NCBI GenBank assembly: GCA_943367595.1
Contig: CALRJS020000005.1
Location: forward strand, 45,916 to 109,915
Direction of reading: 5' to 3'
Source: MW101C3 sp943367595
GTDB lineage: Bacteria > Cyanobacteriota > Cyanobacteriia > PCC-6307 > Cyanobiaceae
Length of the DNA stretch: 64,000 bases
The notes beneath the pieces were generated by a model that saw only the letters and a program-made list of their open reading frames with translations, made no database searches and was not told the DNA's origin. Made by a program: the position numbers and the translations under genes. Positions within the stretch are counted from its first letter, which is position 1, and each line of letters opens with the position of its first letter. Of this stretch, positions 1 to 7,825 are shown one piece after another.

Positions 1-72
1 GGCACGGATGCCTGGTAGAGGGTCAGGTCCATGGATGCACCGAAGCCTCAGCTGCCCGCCAAGGCTATGGGC

Positions 73-166
73 CTGCAGGCGCCGCCTCAGCGGGCTGAAG
101 CAGGCGTCGCCTCAGCTGCTGAAGCAGGCGTCGCCTCAGCGGGCCGGTGCAGGCGCCGGTGGTCAG
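73..166. repeat. tandem ~24-bp GC-rich repeats
   Basis: Two copies of the 21-base unit ctgaagcaggcgtcgcctcag lie at 95-115 and 119-139, a period of 24. Shortened, degenerate copies precede (73-90) and follow (about 143-166). The array sits just beyond the 3' end of the minus-strand gene that stops at 168. No coding role is apparent; replication slippage is the likely origin. Confidence 0.75.
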
Positions 167-167
167 C

Positions 168-563
168 TCAGCGGGGCGGGCCGTTGAAGATCAGCTTCAC
201 CAGGTTGCGGCCGTCCGGCGAGATCAGCACCTCGGTTTCGAGGGTGGCGGGCTGCTGGCGTTCCACCCAGGCAGGGGGGCCGCCGAGGAAGCGGAACAGG
301 AAGCCCTCGGGGCTGCGGTTCACCAGGCAGGGGTTGTCGGTGGTGGCAGTGGCGAACATGCACGGCGCCGGCCGGTAGGCCTGCAGGCCGCCGTTGAGTT
401 CCACCGCATAGCTGCGGGCGAAGTTGATGGCCCGCACCTCCTCGATCGGCGCGCGCTCTTGGGCCAGGGAGGCGCTGGAGCTGGCGGTGATCAGGGCAGA
501 CAGGGCCAGGGGGGCCAGCAGGGCCCGGTTCAACCGGCGGGCCGGCAAGGAGAGCAGGGTCAT
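168..563 (-). CDS. small secreted protein of unknown function
   Basis: This is a 131-residue protein with a clear export signal: a basic start, a hydrophobic stretch at about residues 13-33 and an Ala-rich cleavage region ending in SLAQ. The mature part is about 95 residues and has two cysteines (in APCMFA and DNPCLV) that could form one disulfide. I do not recognise a named family. It resembles short periplasmic proteins common in picocyanobacteria. The ATG at 563 puts the signal peptide directly at the N terminus, which supports this start. No operon partner is visible; tandem repeats follow its stop. Confidence 0.6.
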   Translation of the reverse strand: MTLLSLPARRLNRALLAPLALSALITASSSASLAQERAPIEEVRAINFARSYAVELNGGLQAYRPAPCMFATATTDNPCLVNRSPEGFLFRFLGGPPAWVERQQPATLETEVLISPDGRNLVKLIFNGPPR

Positions 564-1343
564 GGCAGCAGGGGCGATGCCTTCACCATGACCACTGGGG
601 AGAAACGCGTCAACGCAGGCCGCAGGCCCGGGGGGGGGGTGCTGCGCCTGCGGGTTGCCGCACGGCGGCGGCGGGGGCAGCAGGCCCGGGGGGGCTTGGT
701 GCGCCGGGGAAGAGCAGTGCTGCGCCTGCGGGTGGCCGCACGGCGGCGGCGGGGTGGCAGCGCTGTGTCTGTGGGGCAGGAAGGAGCGGGGGGAGCAGCG
801 CCGTGCCTACGGGTGGCCAGCGAGGGAGGGAACGAACAGCACTGAGCGAGGGAACAGCCTCGGGCCAGGGAACAGCCTCGGGCCAGGGAACAGCCATGGT
901 GCCGCCTTGGGCAGAGGCGAATGCGCGTCCCTCGATTGACACTAGCGGCGATTATTGCTAGTTTCAAGTGCTATTTTATTCGGACTTATCTTCGCTGCAA
1001 GCTCAGGTTCGGCCACGCGATGATGGAGAGCAGAGTCTTCCGATGGCAACAAGAGTGGCGGGGAGGACGCTGCTCGCGGCGGCGAATGGAGCCGCAGCAC
1101 TCCCAGCGCGAAAACAGTAGCAGGCAACACAACGTGCGGTGCACTTGCTCTTGCATTCCGCCTACCTTGTGGCATCGGATGCAAAGGAGGAAGGATCATG
1201 CCTGCCATTGAACCCTCCATTTGTGGGCCTCTCCACGCCACTGGCCCGTTTCGCGTCACCCGTTGCATGAACGGCCCTCCTCACCTGAACCTTCCTGACA
1301 CCGCACGGCCACAGACCGAGCCCCATGCCACGGGCGTTGCGGC
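564..1343. other. long non-coding tract with internal repeats
   Basis: I see no convincing gene in these 780 bases. Open frames here are Arg/Ala/Pro-rich artefacts of GC skew and overlap each other on both strands. The tract holds a 37-base direct repeat with a 78-base period (copies beginning at 640 and 718, one mismatch, plus a weak third near 797). It also holds 2.4 copies of an 18-base unit (ggaacagcctcgggccag) at 851-894. The 940-1343 part is less repetitive and leads into the diguanylate cyclase gene, so it probably contains that gene's promoter, although no clear -35/-10 pair was found. Confidence 0.6.
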
Positions 1344-2105
1344 ATGAAGGTGTCCATGAGGCAGCTGATCCAGAGCCTCGGCACCTTTGCCACGGTGCTG
1401 ATCGTCACCTCCTTTTCGGTTGTTTGCTCCGTAGCGCTCACCTCAACCCTCTGTTTCTTCGAGCAATGTGAGGCCCCGCGGATCGCCATTGCCACTGCCA
1501 TCGCCATTCCTTCGATGGTCGCACCGCTGGCTACCTGGCCGCTGGTGGGCCTGGTGATGCAGATCGACAGCCTGGAGAAGGAGATGCGCGCGATGGCCAC
1601 CTTCGACCAGCTGACAGGATTGCTGACGCGGCAGGCCATCTTTGCTCAGATTCAGCAAGCGATGCATCTGGCAGAGCGCGAGCAGCGCCATATCTCCGTG
1701 CTTGCGGTTGATCTGGATCGCTTCAAGGACATCAACGACACCCACGGCCACGCCGGCGGCGACGAAGTGCTCAGGAGCTTTGCCATCACGGTGAAAGCGG
1801 TGCTGCGCAAGAGCGACTACCTCGGCCGCATCGGCGGAGAAGAATTCATCATCTTTCTTCCCAACACCTCAGAAGAGGCGGCGCTTGCACTCTCTGAGCG
1901 GCTGCATCAGGCCATTCGAAGCTCGCTGGTGGCCTACGAACAATCCTCCATTCGCTATTCAGCGAGCATGGGCCTCGTTTCCATGGTGCCCTCTGCCGAG
2001 GTGAGCCTTGAGGAAATTCTCAAGCGCGCTGATGAACTCCTTTATCTCGCCAAACGACAAGGCAGAGATTGCACCGTTTCCTACAACGATGGCAAGCCAG
2101 GCTGA
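1344..2105 (+). CDS. membrane diguanylate cyclase (GGDEF domain)
   Basis: The protein should make cyclic di-GMP from two GTP at the inner membrane. In its 253 residues, two hydrophobic segments (about 11-35 and 47-72) precede a GGDEF domain. That domain starts with DQLTGLLTR (88-96), has DLDRFKDIND (123-132), and carries the signature as GGEEF (164-168), an accepted active variant. An RxxD inhibitory site (R155 to D158) lies five residues before GGEEF, so feedback inhibition by c-di-GMP is expected. There is no PAS, GAF or EAL domain, so the two-helix membrane anchor is the only visible sensory part. It stands alone, and its stop is about 33 bases before the next gene. Confidence 0.9.
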   Translation: MKVSMRQLIQSLGTFATVLIVTSFSVVCSVALTSTLCFFEQCEAPRIAIATAIAIPSMVAPLATWPLVGLVMQIDSLEKEMRAMATFDQLTGLLTRQAIFAQIQQAMHLAEREQRHISVLAVDLDRFKDINDTHGHAGGDEVLRSFAITVKAVLRKSDYLGRIGGEEFIIFLPNTSEEAALALSERLHQAIRSSLVAYEQSSIRYSASMGLVSMVPSAEVSLEEILKRADELLYLAKRQGRDCTVSYNDGKPG

Positions 2106-2138
2106 ACCCAGCCCCCCGTTTCTCCCTATCGATCCACC

Positions 2139-2615
2139 GTGTCCTACCTGCCGCTGCGGTTGCTTCCCGGTGAGGATCTTCGCCGTGCCCTGGAAGCCAC
2201 GGCACCGGGCAGCGGTTCCTTCGTTGTTTCGGGCGTCGGCAGCCTCTGGCACCCCAGGCTCCGCTTCGCCGCCGCTGAAGCGGAAACCCAGCTCGAAGGC
2301 CCGTTCGAAATCCTGTCGCTGTCGGGCTCGATCACGGCAGAGGGCGCCCACCTGCACATCGCCGTGGCCGATGGCCAGGGGCAGGTGGTCGGCGGCCATC
2401 TCTGCCATGGCAGCCGCGTGCGCACCACTGCGGAAATCCTGCTGGCCTGCCCCGATGGCTGGAAACTGAGCCGCCTGCACGACGCCACCACCGGCTACCT
2501 GGAACTCCACCGCCAGGCGCTGCCCGGCGAGATCGGGCCCTCCGGCGCGCAACCCACCGGCGCCCAACCCGTCGCCGCGCTTCCTGCCTGCGCGCCTGAT
2601 CCACTGCGCGGTTGA
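2139..2615 (+). CDS. PPC (DUF296) domain protein
   Basis: This 158-residue protein has the hallmarks of the PPC/DUF296 (PD1-like) fold. They are SFVVSGVGSL near residues 27-36, the metal-site HLHIAV (about 72-77), and GQVVGGHL followed by a segment ending EILLA. Bacterial members are trimeric, metal-binding and linked to DNA-binding proteins of the AT-hook type. Their substrate or partner is generally unknown. The last 30 residues are Pro/Ala-rich and outside the domain. The start is a GTG at 2139, chosen because the domain begins almost at once. It is convergent with the TetR gene, whose stop lies about 30 bases away. Confidence 0.75.
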   Translation: MSYLPLRLLPGEDLRRALEATAPGSGSFVVSGVGSLWHPRLRFAAAEAETQLEGPFEILSLSGSITAEGAHLHIAVADGQGQVVGGHLCHGSRVRTTAEILLACPDGWKLSRLHDATTGYLELHRQALPGEIGPSGAQPTGAQPVAALPACAPDPLRG

Positions 2616-2646
2616 TCCACAAGGAGCAGATGCCGGAGCTCCAGGT

Positions 2647-3336
2647 TCAGCCTGAAGCGTCCTCACCCGGGCCGGGGCTGAGGGTGATGCGGTGGCGCAG
2701 GTAGGCAACAGCCAGCTGCACCGTTTCCTGCAGCAACTGGGCGCGGAAGGGGGGCGCCTTCGCCAGCGACAGCCACAGCAGATTGCCCACCGTCTTCACC
2801 AGCACATAGGCCATCGTGCGGGCGTCGTCGTCGCTGAGCACGCAGCCTTCAGCGCCCACGCGGGCGACCAGGGCCGCCGACCAATCCGCCACCAGGCGCA
2901 CATCGGCCTCCTCCTCGATCGCCAGCAGATCGGCGGTGGCGCTCTGCGCCTCATTGAAGATCGCCTGATAGCCGGGATGGCTGGTGAAGAAGCGATCGGT
3001 GAGCGACACCATCGCTTCGATGTAGGAATCGAGCGGCAGCGCGGAGGCTTCGCTCTCTTCGAAGGCGGCCAGCTCCCGGTGCAGCTGCTCGCCGTAGCCG
3101 CGGGCCAGGCTGCGCAGAATCGCCGCCTTGTCGGGGAAGAACTGATAGAGGGAGCCGATCGGCACGCCGGCGTGCGCCGCGATCGCGTTGGTGGTGGTGC
3201 TGGCCACGCCCTCGGCCACGAACAGGGCCTCGGCCGCCTCCAGGATCCGCCGCACCCGTTCCTGGCTGCGGGCCTGGCGGGGCTGGCGGCGCAGGCCGGT
3301 GGTGGAAACCGGCGCAGGGGTGGAGCGCTGCGTCAT
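2647..3336 (-). CDS. TetR family transcriptional regulator
   Basis: The 229-residue product has an N-terminal TetR helix-turn-helix. RRILEAAEALFVAEG is followed by a Thr-rich turn and by GVPIGSLYQFFPDKAAILRSL. A ligand-binding helical C-terminal domain follows. I take the ATG at 3336 rather than the in-frame ATG at 3432, because the extra residues would be a hydrophobic shadow lying over the promoter. It is divergent from the Coq4-like/MFS pair, and inverted repeats with GCTCA/TGAGC half-sites lie between them. The usual arrangement would be repression of itself and of the divergent exporter, released by a small lipophilic ligand. That is inference. Confidence 0.88.
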   Translation of the reverse strand: MTQRSTPAPVSTTGLRRQPRQARSQERVRRILEAAEALFVAEGVASTTTNAIAAHAGVPIGSLYQFFPDKAAILRSLARGYGEQLHRELAAFEESEASALPLDSYIEAMVSLTDRFFTSHPGYQAIFNEAQSATADLLAIEEEADVRLVADWSAALVARVGAEGCVLSDDDARTMAYVLVKTVGNLLWLSLAKAPPFRAQLLQETVQLAVAYLRHRITLSPGPGEDASG

Positions 3337-3425
3337 GGCCGCAGCCAGGAGCAGGCCGGCACGGAGAGGGGCGCGAGCTGGGGCACAGGCGCAGGCAAGC
3401 AAGACGAGCAATCCTCGCATTCCCA

Positions 3426-3489
3426 TTGACAAAGGCGAGGGGCGCTCATATTTTCATTGACGTGAGCACTCCTCATGTTCAGAGCTCAC
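3426..3489 (+). promoter_or_regulatory. near-consensus promoter with inverted-repeat operator
   Basis: TTGACA at 3426-3431 is followed by exactly 17 bases and TATTTT at 3449-3454, a strong sigma70-type promoter reading toward the Coq4-like gene. GCTCA (3444-3448) in the spacer pairs with TGAGC (3463-3467) just past the -10. A further GTGAGC (3462-3467) pairs with GCTCAC (3484-3489). Half-sites covering the -10 region and the start point fit repression by the adjacent divergent TetR protein. The sites are seen; the protein that binds them is inferred. Confidence 0.6.
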
Positions 3490-4368
3490 TGCCCGCACCG
3501 ACCCTCCGCGCGCCCTTCCATGGCCACCACCCTCTGGCAGTCCACCGCTCACGCCGCCGTCGCCCCAGCCACCGGCACAGGCACAGGCGCCGCAACGCAC
3601 ACGGGCGGCCCCGCCATCCAGGGCCCGAACGCCCCCGACCCGCTCTTCCGCATCCTCGGCACCATGCTTGCGATGAGCGGCGGTGACACCAGCCTGGAGC
3701 TGGTGGGCGTGCTCACCGACGGGCTGCTCGCCACCCCCTCCTACGCACTGGCAGCGCAGCACCTGCGCCACGATCCCGGCTGCGCCGCTCTCATCGACGC
3801 CCGCTGGGTGCCGGGTCCGCATGACCTCGATCGACTGGCGGGCCTGCCGGTGGGCTCGCTCGGCCATGCCTATGCCGCCAGCCTCACCCGGCTCGGCTAC
3901 GACCCCGACCTGCACGCCGGCATGGAGGCCGGCAGCGAGGCGGCCTACGTGGAGGTGCGGCTCAGCCAGACCCACGACCTCTGGCATGTGCTCACCGGCT
4001 TCGACACCTCGCTGCTCGGCGAGATCGGCCTGCAGGCCTTTCACCTCGGCCAGTTCCCCTATCCCCTGGGCGCCATGCTCACGGCCCAGGCGCTGCAGTC
4101 GATCACGCTGTTCGACCCCGAACAGCTGCCGGCACTGGTGCAGGCCATCCACACCGGGCTGCAGATGGGCCAGCAGGCCCGGCCCCTGTTCGCCCAGCGC
4201 TGGGAGGAGGGCTGGGAGAAGCCGCTGCAGCAGTGGCGCCAGGAGCTGAACCTCACGCCCGTGCCGGAGTGGGCCACCGCTTCACCGCCCAGCTCCGGCA
4301 GCAGCGCCGCACAGCCCAGCACCGCCAGCAGCGCCACCCTCCTGCCGCTGGGGGCCGGGCAGCCATGA
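3475..4368 (+). CDS. Coq4-like protein
   Basis: The 297-residue product contains the Coq4 metal-site signature as HDLWHVLTGFDTS at about residues 165-177. It is flanked by family-like helices (LGEIGLQAFHLGQ, then a Gln-rich LQMGQQARPLFAQRW segment). Coq4 binds a divalent metal and takes part in ubiquinone synthesis; cyanobacteria make plastoquinone, so the substrate here is open. The N-terminal 40 residues and the last 30 are low-complexity. An ATG at 3520 is an alternative start. The ATG at 3475 lies only about 15 bases after the expected transcription start. The stop overlaps the MFS start (ATGA), so the two are translationally coupled. Confidence 0.75.
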   Translation: MFRAHCPHRPSARPSMATTLWQSTAHAAVAPATGTGTGAATHTGGPAIQGPNAPDPLFRILGTMLAMSGGDTSLELVGVLTDGLLATPSYALAAQHLRHDPGCAALIDARWVPGPHDLDRLAGLPVGSLGHAYAASLTRLGYDPDLHAGMEAGSEAAYVEVRLSQTHDLWHVLTGFDTSLLGEIGLQAFHLGQFPYPLGAMLTAQALQSITLFDPEQLPALVQAIHTGLQMGQQARPLFAQRWEEGWEKPLQQWRQELNLTPVPEWATASPPSSGSSAAQPSTASSATLLPLGAGQP

Positions 4369-5576
4369 CCTCCCTCCTGCTGCGGCATCAGCGTTTCCGC
4401 TGGCTCTGGCTGGGACAGACGGTGCTGTTCTGCGGCGTGCAGTTCTGGTTCGTGGCCATCACCTGGCTGATGCTGCAGCGCACCGGTTCGGGCAGCGCCG
4501 TGGCGCTGGTGCTGATGGCGGCGGCGCTGCCGCGGGGTCTGCTGATGCTGGTGGGGGGTGCCCTCAGCGATCACCATCCGCCCCGTGCCCTGGCGGTGCG
4601 GGCCAGCGCGGTGCTGGCGCTCTGTACCGCCGTGCTCACCCTGCTGGCCGCCCACGGGGCACTGACACTGGCGCCGGTGATGACGCTGGCGGCCCTGTTC
4701 GGCGCCGCCGAGGCCTGCGTCTACCCCGCCGCGATGGCCCTGCTTCCCCAACTGGTGCAGCCGCGGCTGTTGAACCGGGCGCACGCCTGGCTGCAGGGCA
4801 GCGAGCAGATCAGCAATGTGGTGGGTCCGGCCCTGGCAGGCGTGGCGCTGGCCATCGGCGGAGCCACGGCCGCGCTCGCCCTCGATGCCGGTGTGCTGCT
4901 GTTGGCCGCCTGCTGCTTCATCCAGCTGCGACCCCGACCGGCCGCCTGGCACCGGGACCGCGCGGGCGGGCTGCTGCGCGGACTGCGCGAAGGCTGTGTG
5001 TTCGCCTGGCGCCACGGGGCGATCCGCACCGGTCTGGGGCTGATCGCGATGATCAACCTGGCCGTGCTCGGCCCGGTGGTGATCGGCGTGGTGGAGCTGG
5101 TGAGCCTGCGTTTCGGGGGCGGAGCTGCCACCTTCGGCGCGCTGCAGGCCGCCTACGGCGTGGGTGCCCTGGTCGGGGTGGCGCTGGCCGGCCGGCTCGA
5201 CCGCTTCCGGCTGGATCAGCCCTCGTCGGCGCTGGGCTGGCTCTCCGTCGCCCTGGGGCTGGGCCTGCTGGGGCTGGCCGCCGCCGGCGACGCCTGGGTG
5301 GCCGCTGCCGTGCTGGCGGCGATGGGGGTGGGCGGGGGCCTGGTGGGCGTGATGGCCACGGTGTGGCTGCAGCGGGAAACGCCGGCAGCGCTGCAGGGCC
5401 GCGTGATGGCGCTGGCGATGGTGGCCGGGGTGGCCTTCGATCCGCTCTCCCAGGCCCTGGCGGGCCTGCTGCTGGATGTGTCGCTCACGGCGGTGTTCCT
5501 CACGGGCGGCGGCGCCCTGCTGCTCACCGCCCTGCTGGTGCTGCGCCCCGTACGAGCCGGTGGCGTTCACCCCTAG
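4365..5576 (+). CDS. MFS efflux transporter (EntS-like)
   Basis: This is a 403-residue, roughly 12-helix transporter of the MFS_3/EntS type. It starts MTSLLLRHQRFRWLWLGQTV and has the loop 2-3 element GGALSDHHPPRALAV. The ATG at 4365 overlaps the upstream stop by four bases. The frame is open further upstream, but that part is Arg/Gln-rich and would overlap the Coq4-like gene, so I rejected it. Family members export siderophores, drugs or hydrophobic metabolites. Coupling to a Coq4-like gene and divergence from a TetR regulator suggest that this unit modifies and exports a lipophilic compound. The substrate cannot be named from sequence. Confidence 0.85.
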   Translation: MTSLLLRHQRFRWLWLGQTVLFCGVQFWFVAITWLMLQRTGSGSAVALVLMAAALPRGLLMLVGGALSDHHPPRALAVRASAVLALCTAVLTLLAAHGALTLAPVMTLAALFGAAEACVYPAAMALLPQLVQPRLLNRAHAWLQGSEQISNVVGPALAGVALAIGGATAALALDAGVLLLAACCFIQLRPRPAAWHRDRAGGLLRGLREGCVFAWRHGAIRTGLGLIAMINLAVLGPVVIGVVELVSLRFGGGAATFGALQAAYGVGALVGVALAGRLDRFRLDQPSSALGWLSVALGLGLLGLAAAGDAWVAAAVLAAMGVGGGLVGVMATVWLQRETPAALQGRVMALAMVAGVAFDPLSQALAGLLLDVSLTAVFLTGGGALLLTALLVLRPVRAGGVHP

Positions 5577-5609
5577 CCTTGGCGCCGAAAATCCTGCCGC
5601 TGCCCCGCC

Positions 5610-6656
5610 GTGCCCAGGCTTTCCCCGCCTCAGCTGCTGATCGGCATGGGCGTCGCGGCGGCGCTGCTGGGCGGCGGCCTGCTGCTGCGCCCTGCCCTGG
5701 AGGCCTCGCGCGCCGCCGGCACCGACCCGGCCAGCACGCCAGCCACCCGGCCGGACCCCGCAGCGGCGGACAGCCTGGCGGTGGGGCCGCGCCTGCCGCA
5801 GCTGCCCACCGATCCGGCCCTGCCCACCCACGCCGACGGGCGCCACTACCCACTGGTGCCGGCGGATCCGCAGCAGCTGGCCACGCTGCTGGCGGCGGTG
5901 GAGGAGGCCCTGCGTGACGCGGCCACGCCCGCAGAGGCGCTGCCGGCCCTCGGCCATCAGCAGCAGGTGATCTACCGGGTGCTGGCGCACCGGCAACCGC
6001 TCGCCGCCGCGGTGCGCCATTCGCTGCCGCCCCGCTGGCTCAGCGTCTACGACCGGCACCTGCTGGCGCGGCGCTCCTTCCTGGCCATGCACCGCAGCGA
6101 CCGGCGGCCCACCAGCCTGCCCAGCTGGCGCATCCTGCCGCCACCGCCAATGGAGCAGCTGGTGCGCTCCTACAAGCAGGCCGAGCAGGCCACCGGCATC
6201 GACTGGGAGGTGCTGGCGGCCGTGAACCTGGTGGAGAGCGGCATGGGGCGCATCGATGGGGTGTCGGTGGCGAACGCCCAGGGGCCGATGCAGTTCCTGC
6301 CCACCACCTGGGCCCAGCCCGGTGTGGGCAAGGGCAACATCCGCGATCCCCACGACGCCATCCAGGCCGCCGCCCGCTATCTGGTGCGCCGCGGCGGCCT
6401 CAAGGACATCCGCAAGGGCCTGTGGGGCTACAACAACAGCGACAACTACGGCCGCGCCGTGCTGGCCTACGCGTCGCTGGTCCAGGAAGACCCCCGCGCC
6501 CTGATCGGCCTCTACCACTGGGAAATCCACTACGCCGCCGCCGCCGGCGACCTGTGGCTGCCGGTGGGCTACGCCCAGAACCAGCCGGTCGCGGTGGCGG
6601 CCCATCTGCGGCGCCAGCCGGCCAGCGCACCGCCGCCGGGCTCCTCCGGCTACTGA
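5610..6656 (+). CDS. lytic transglycosylase (SLT/MltB-like)
   Basis: This 348-residue periplasmic enzyme should cleave peptidoglycan between MurNAc and GlcNAc, forming anhydro-MurNAc. Residues 8-27 are a hydrophobic signal or anchor, followed by a Pro/Ala-rich linker. The SLT domain starts near residue 185 with the catalytic Glu209 in AAVNLVESGMGR. The supporting motif NAQGPMQFLPTTW (222-234) and the later GLWGYNNSDNYGRAVLAYA follow. The start is a GTG at 5610, chosen because it gives a basic N terminus before the signal helix. It lies 33 bases after the MFS gene, but the functional link is unclear. Confidence 0.88.
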   Translation: MPRLSPPQLLIGMGVAAALLGGGLLLRPALEASRAAGTDPASTPATRPDPAAADSLAVGPRLPQLPTDPALPTHADGRHYPLVPADPQQLATLLAAVEEALRDAATPAEALPALGHQQQVIYRVLAHRQPLAAAVRHSLPPRWLSVYDRHLLARRSFLAMHRSDRRPTSLPSWRILPPPPMEQLVRSYKQAEQATGIDWEVLAAVNLVESGMGRIDGVSVANAQGPMQFLPTTWAQPGVGKGNIRDPHDAIQAAARYLVRRGGLKDIRKGLWGYNNSDNYGRAVLAYASLVQEDPRALIGLYHWEIHYAAAAGDLWLPVGYAQNQPVAVAAHLRRQPASAPPPGSSGY

Positions 6657-6739
6657 GCCGGGTCGCGGCGCCGACCGGCGAATGGGGCGAGGCGTCACCG
6701 CCGGGGGCCAAACTGCTCACGACTGCGCCCGACACCTCC

Positions 6740-6997
6740 ATGGCCCTGGATCTCAATGACCCGGAGCTTGAGTTCTCCGACCTCGTGTACGCCTACCAGA
6801 GCTGGGTGATGGCGGTGATCAACGATGAAAAGCTGGGCGGCGAGGAAACCCTGCTCACCGACGACATCGCCGAGGACGCGCTCAACGCCATGCGCTTCCT
6901 CTCCGGCGAGGTGACCTCCGCGATCGAAACCAGCCTCGCCCGCGTCTACGACGTGGATCCCGACGAACTGGCCAGCCTGCTGTTCCCGGAGGACTGA
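6740..6997 (+). CDS. short acidic conserved protein
   Basis: An 85-residue acidic protein beginning MALDLNDPELEFSDLVYAY. It is predicted to be mostly helical with no membrane segment. I recognise the type as a small conserved protein in picocyanobacteria but know no function. The frame is open upstream to 6422, where it is only a shadow of the transglycosylase gene; the ATG at 6740 starts a compositionally normal protein. It is followed after nine bases by the methyltransferase, so the two may be co-transcribed. Confidence 0.65.
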   Translation: MALDLNDPELEFSDLVYAYQSWVMAVINDEKLGGEETLLTDDIAEDALNAMRFLSGEVTSAIETSLARVYDVDPDELASLLFPED

Positions 6998-7006
6998 GCC
7001 GCGGCG

Positions 7007-7825
7007 ATGGCCCCCGACCGCTACGTGCTCGGCAGCTCCGACGCGGAGATCGAGCGGTTACGGCTGCAGCATGCGCTGTGGCTGCCTTCCGCCCGTGCGG
7101 CCTGGCAGCGCGCCGGGCTGCAGCCGGGCCAGGCGGTGCTGGATCTGGGCGCCGGGCCAGGCTTCTCCAGCCTGGAGCTGGCGCGGCTGGTGGGGCCCGG
7201 CGGGCGGGTGCTCGGCCTGGAGCTGAGCCCCACCTATCTGGATGTGGGCCGCGCGGCGGCCCAGTCCGCCGGGCTGCAGCAGCTGGAGCTGCGCGCCCAC
7301 GACCTCAGCTGTGATCCGCTGCCGGCGGAAGGCTTCCAGCTGGCCTGGTGCCGCTGGGTGGCGATGTTCCTGCCCACGCTGGAGCCGCTGCTGGACGGGC
7401 TGTCCCGCTGCATGGCCGCAGGCGGGCGGGTGGTGCTGCACGAATACGTGCATTGGCGCAGCTTCGGGTTGTACCCGAACGGCGCAGCCGTGGCCCGTTT
7501 CGCCGAGGCCGCCTACGCCAGCTTCGAGGCGGCCGGCGGGGATCCGGATGTGAACCGGCGGCTGCCGGCCCTGCTGGCGGCGCGCGGCTTTCAGATCGAT
7601 ACCTTGCAACCGCTGGCGCTGGTGGGGCGGCCGGGCGATGCGGTGGCGCGCTGGCTGGAGCGCTTCGTGGTCACCTACGGGCAGGAGCTGATCCGCCAGG
7701 GCCGCTGGAGTGCCGAGGAGGCGGCCCTGGTGGCCGCCGAGATCAGCGCCGCCCACCGCCAGAGCGGCGCGCTTTGGGTGGCACCCACCGTGCTGGAGCT
7801 CCAGGCGACACAGTGGAACGCGTGA
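7007..7825 (+). CDS. class I SAM-dependent methyltransferase
   Basis: The 272-residue protein has the Rossmann methyltransferase fold. Motif I is VLDLGAGPGFSS (about 44-55), the acidic end of strand 2 is in GLELSP, and a post-II segment reads LAWCRWVAMFLPTLEPLL. GGRVVLHEYVHW serves as motif III. The C-terminal third is helical and may form a substrate lid. The substrate is not identifiable. The stop is immediately followed by the ATG of the SDR gene, implying one transcript from about 6740 through 11296. Confidence 0.85.
   Translation: MAPDRYVLGSSDAEIERLRLQHALWLPSARAAWQRAGLQPGQAVLDLGAGPGFSSLELARLVGPGGRVLGLELSPTYLDVGRAAAQSAGLQQLELRAHDLSCDPLPAEGFQLAWCRWVAMFLPTLEPLLDGLSRCMAAGGRVVLHEYVHWRSFGLYPNGAAVARFAEAAYASFEAAGGDPDVNRRLPALLAARGFQIDTLQPLALVGRPGDAVARWLERFVVTYGQELIRQGRWSAEEAALVAAEISAAHRQSGALWVAPTVLELQATQWNA

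Noticed and set aside
560..1268. Several overlapping open frames on both strands between 560 and 1268
   Set aside because: They are Arg/Pro/Ala-rich, follow the repeat pattern, overlap one another and show no signal, domain or start context.
4059..6698. A minus-strand open frame of 879 codons opposite the MFS and transglycosylase genes
   Set aside because: It is extremely rich in Gln, Gly, Arg and His, which is the typical antisense shadow of GC-rich genes; the plus-strand genes have clear families.
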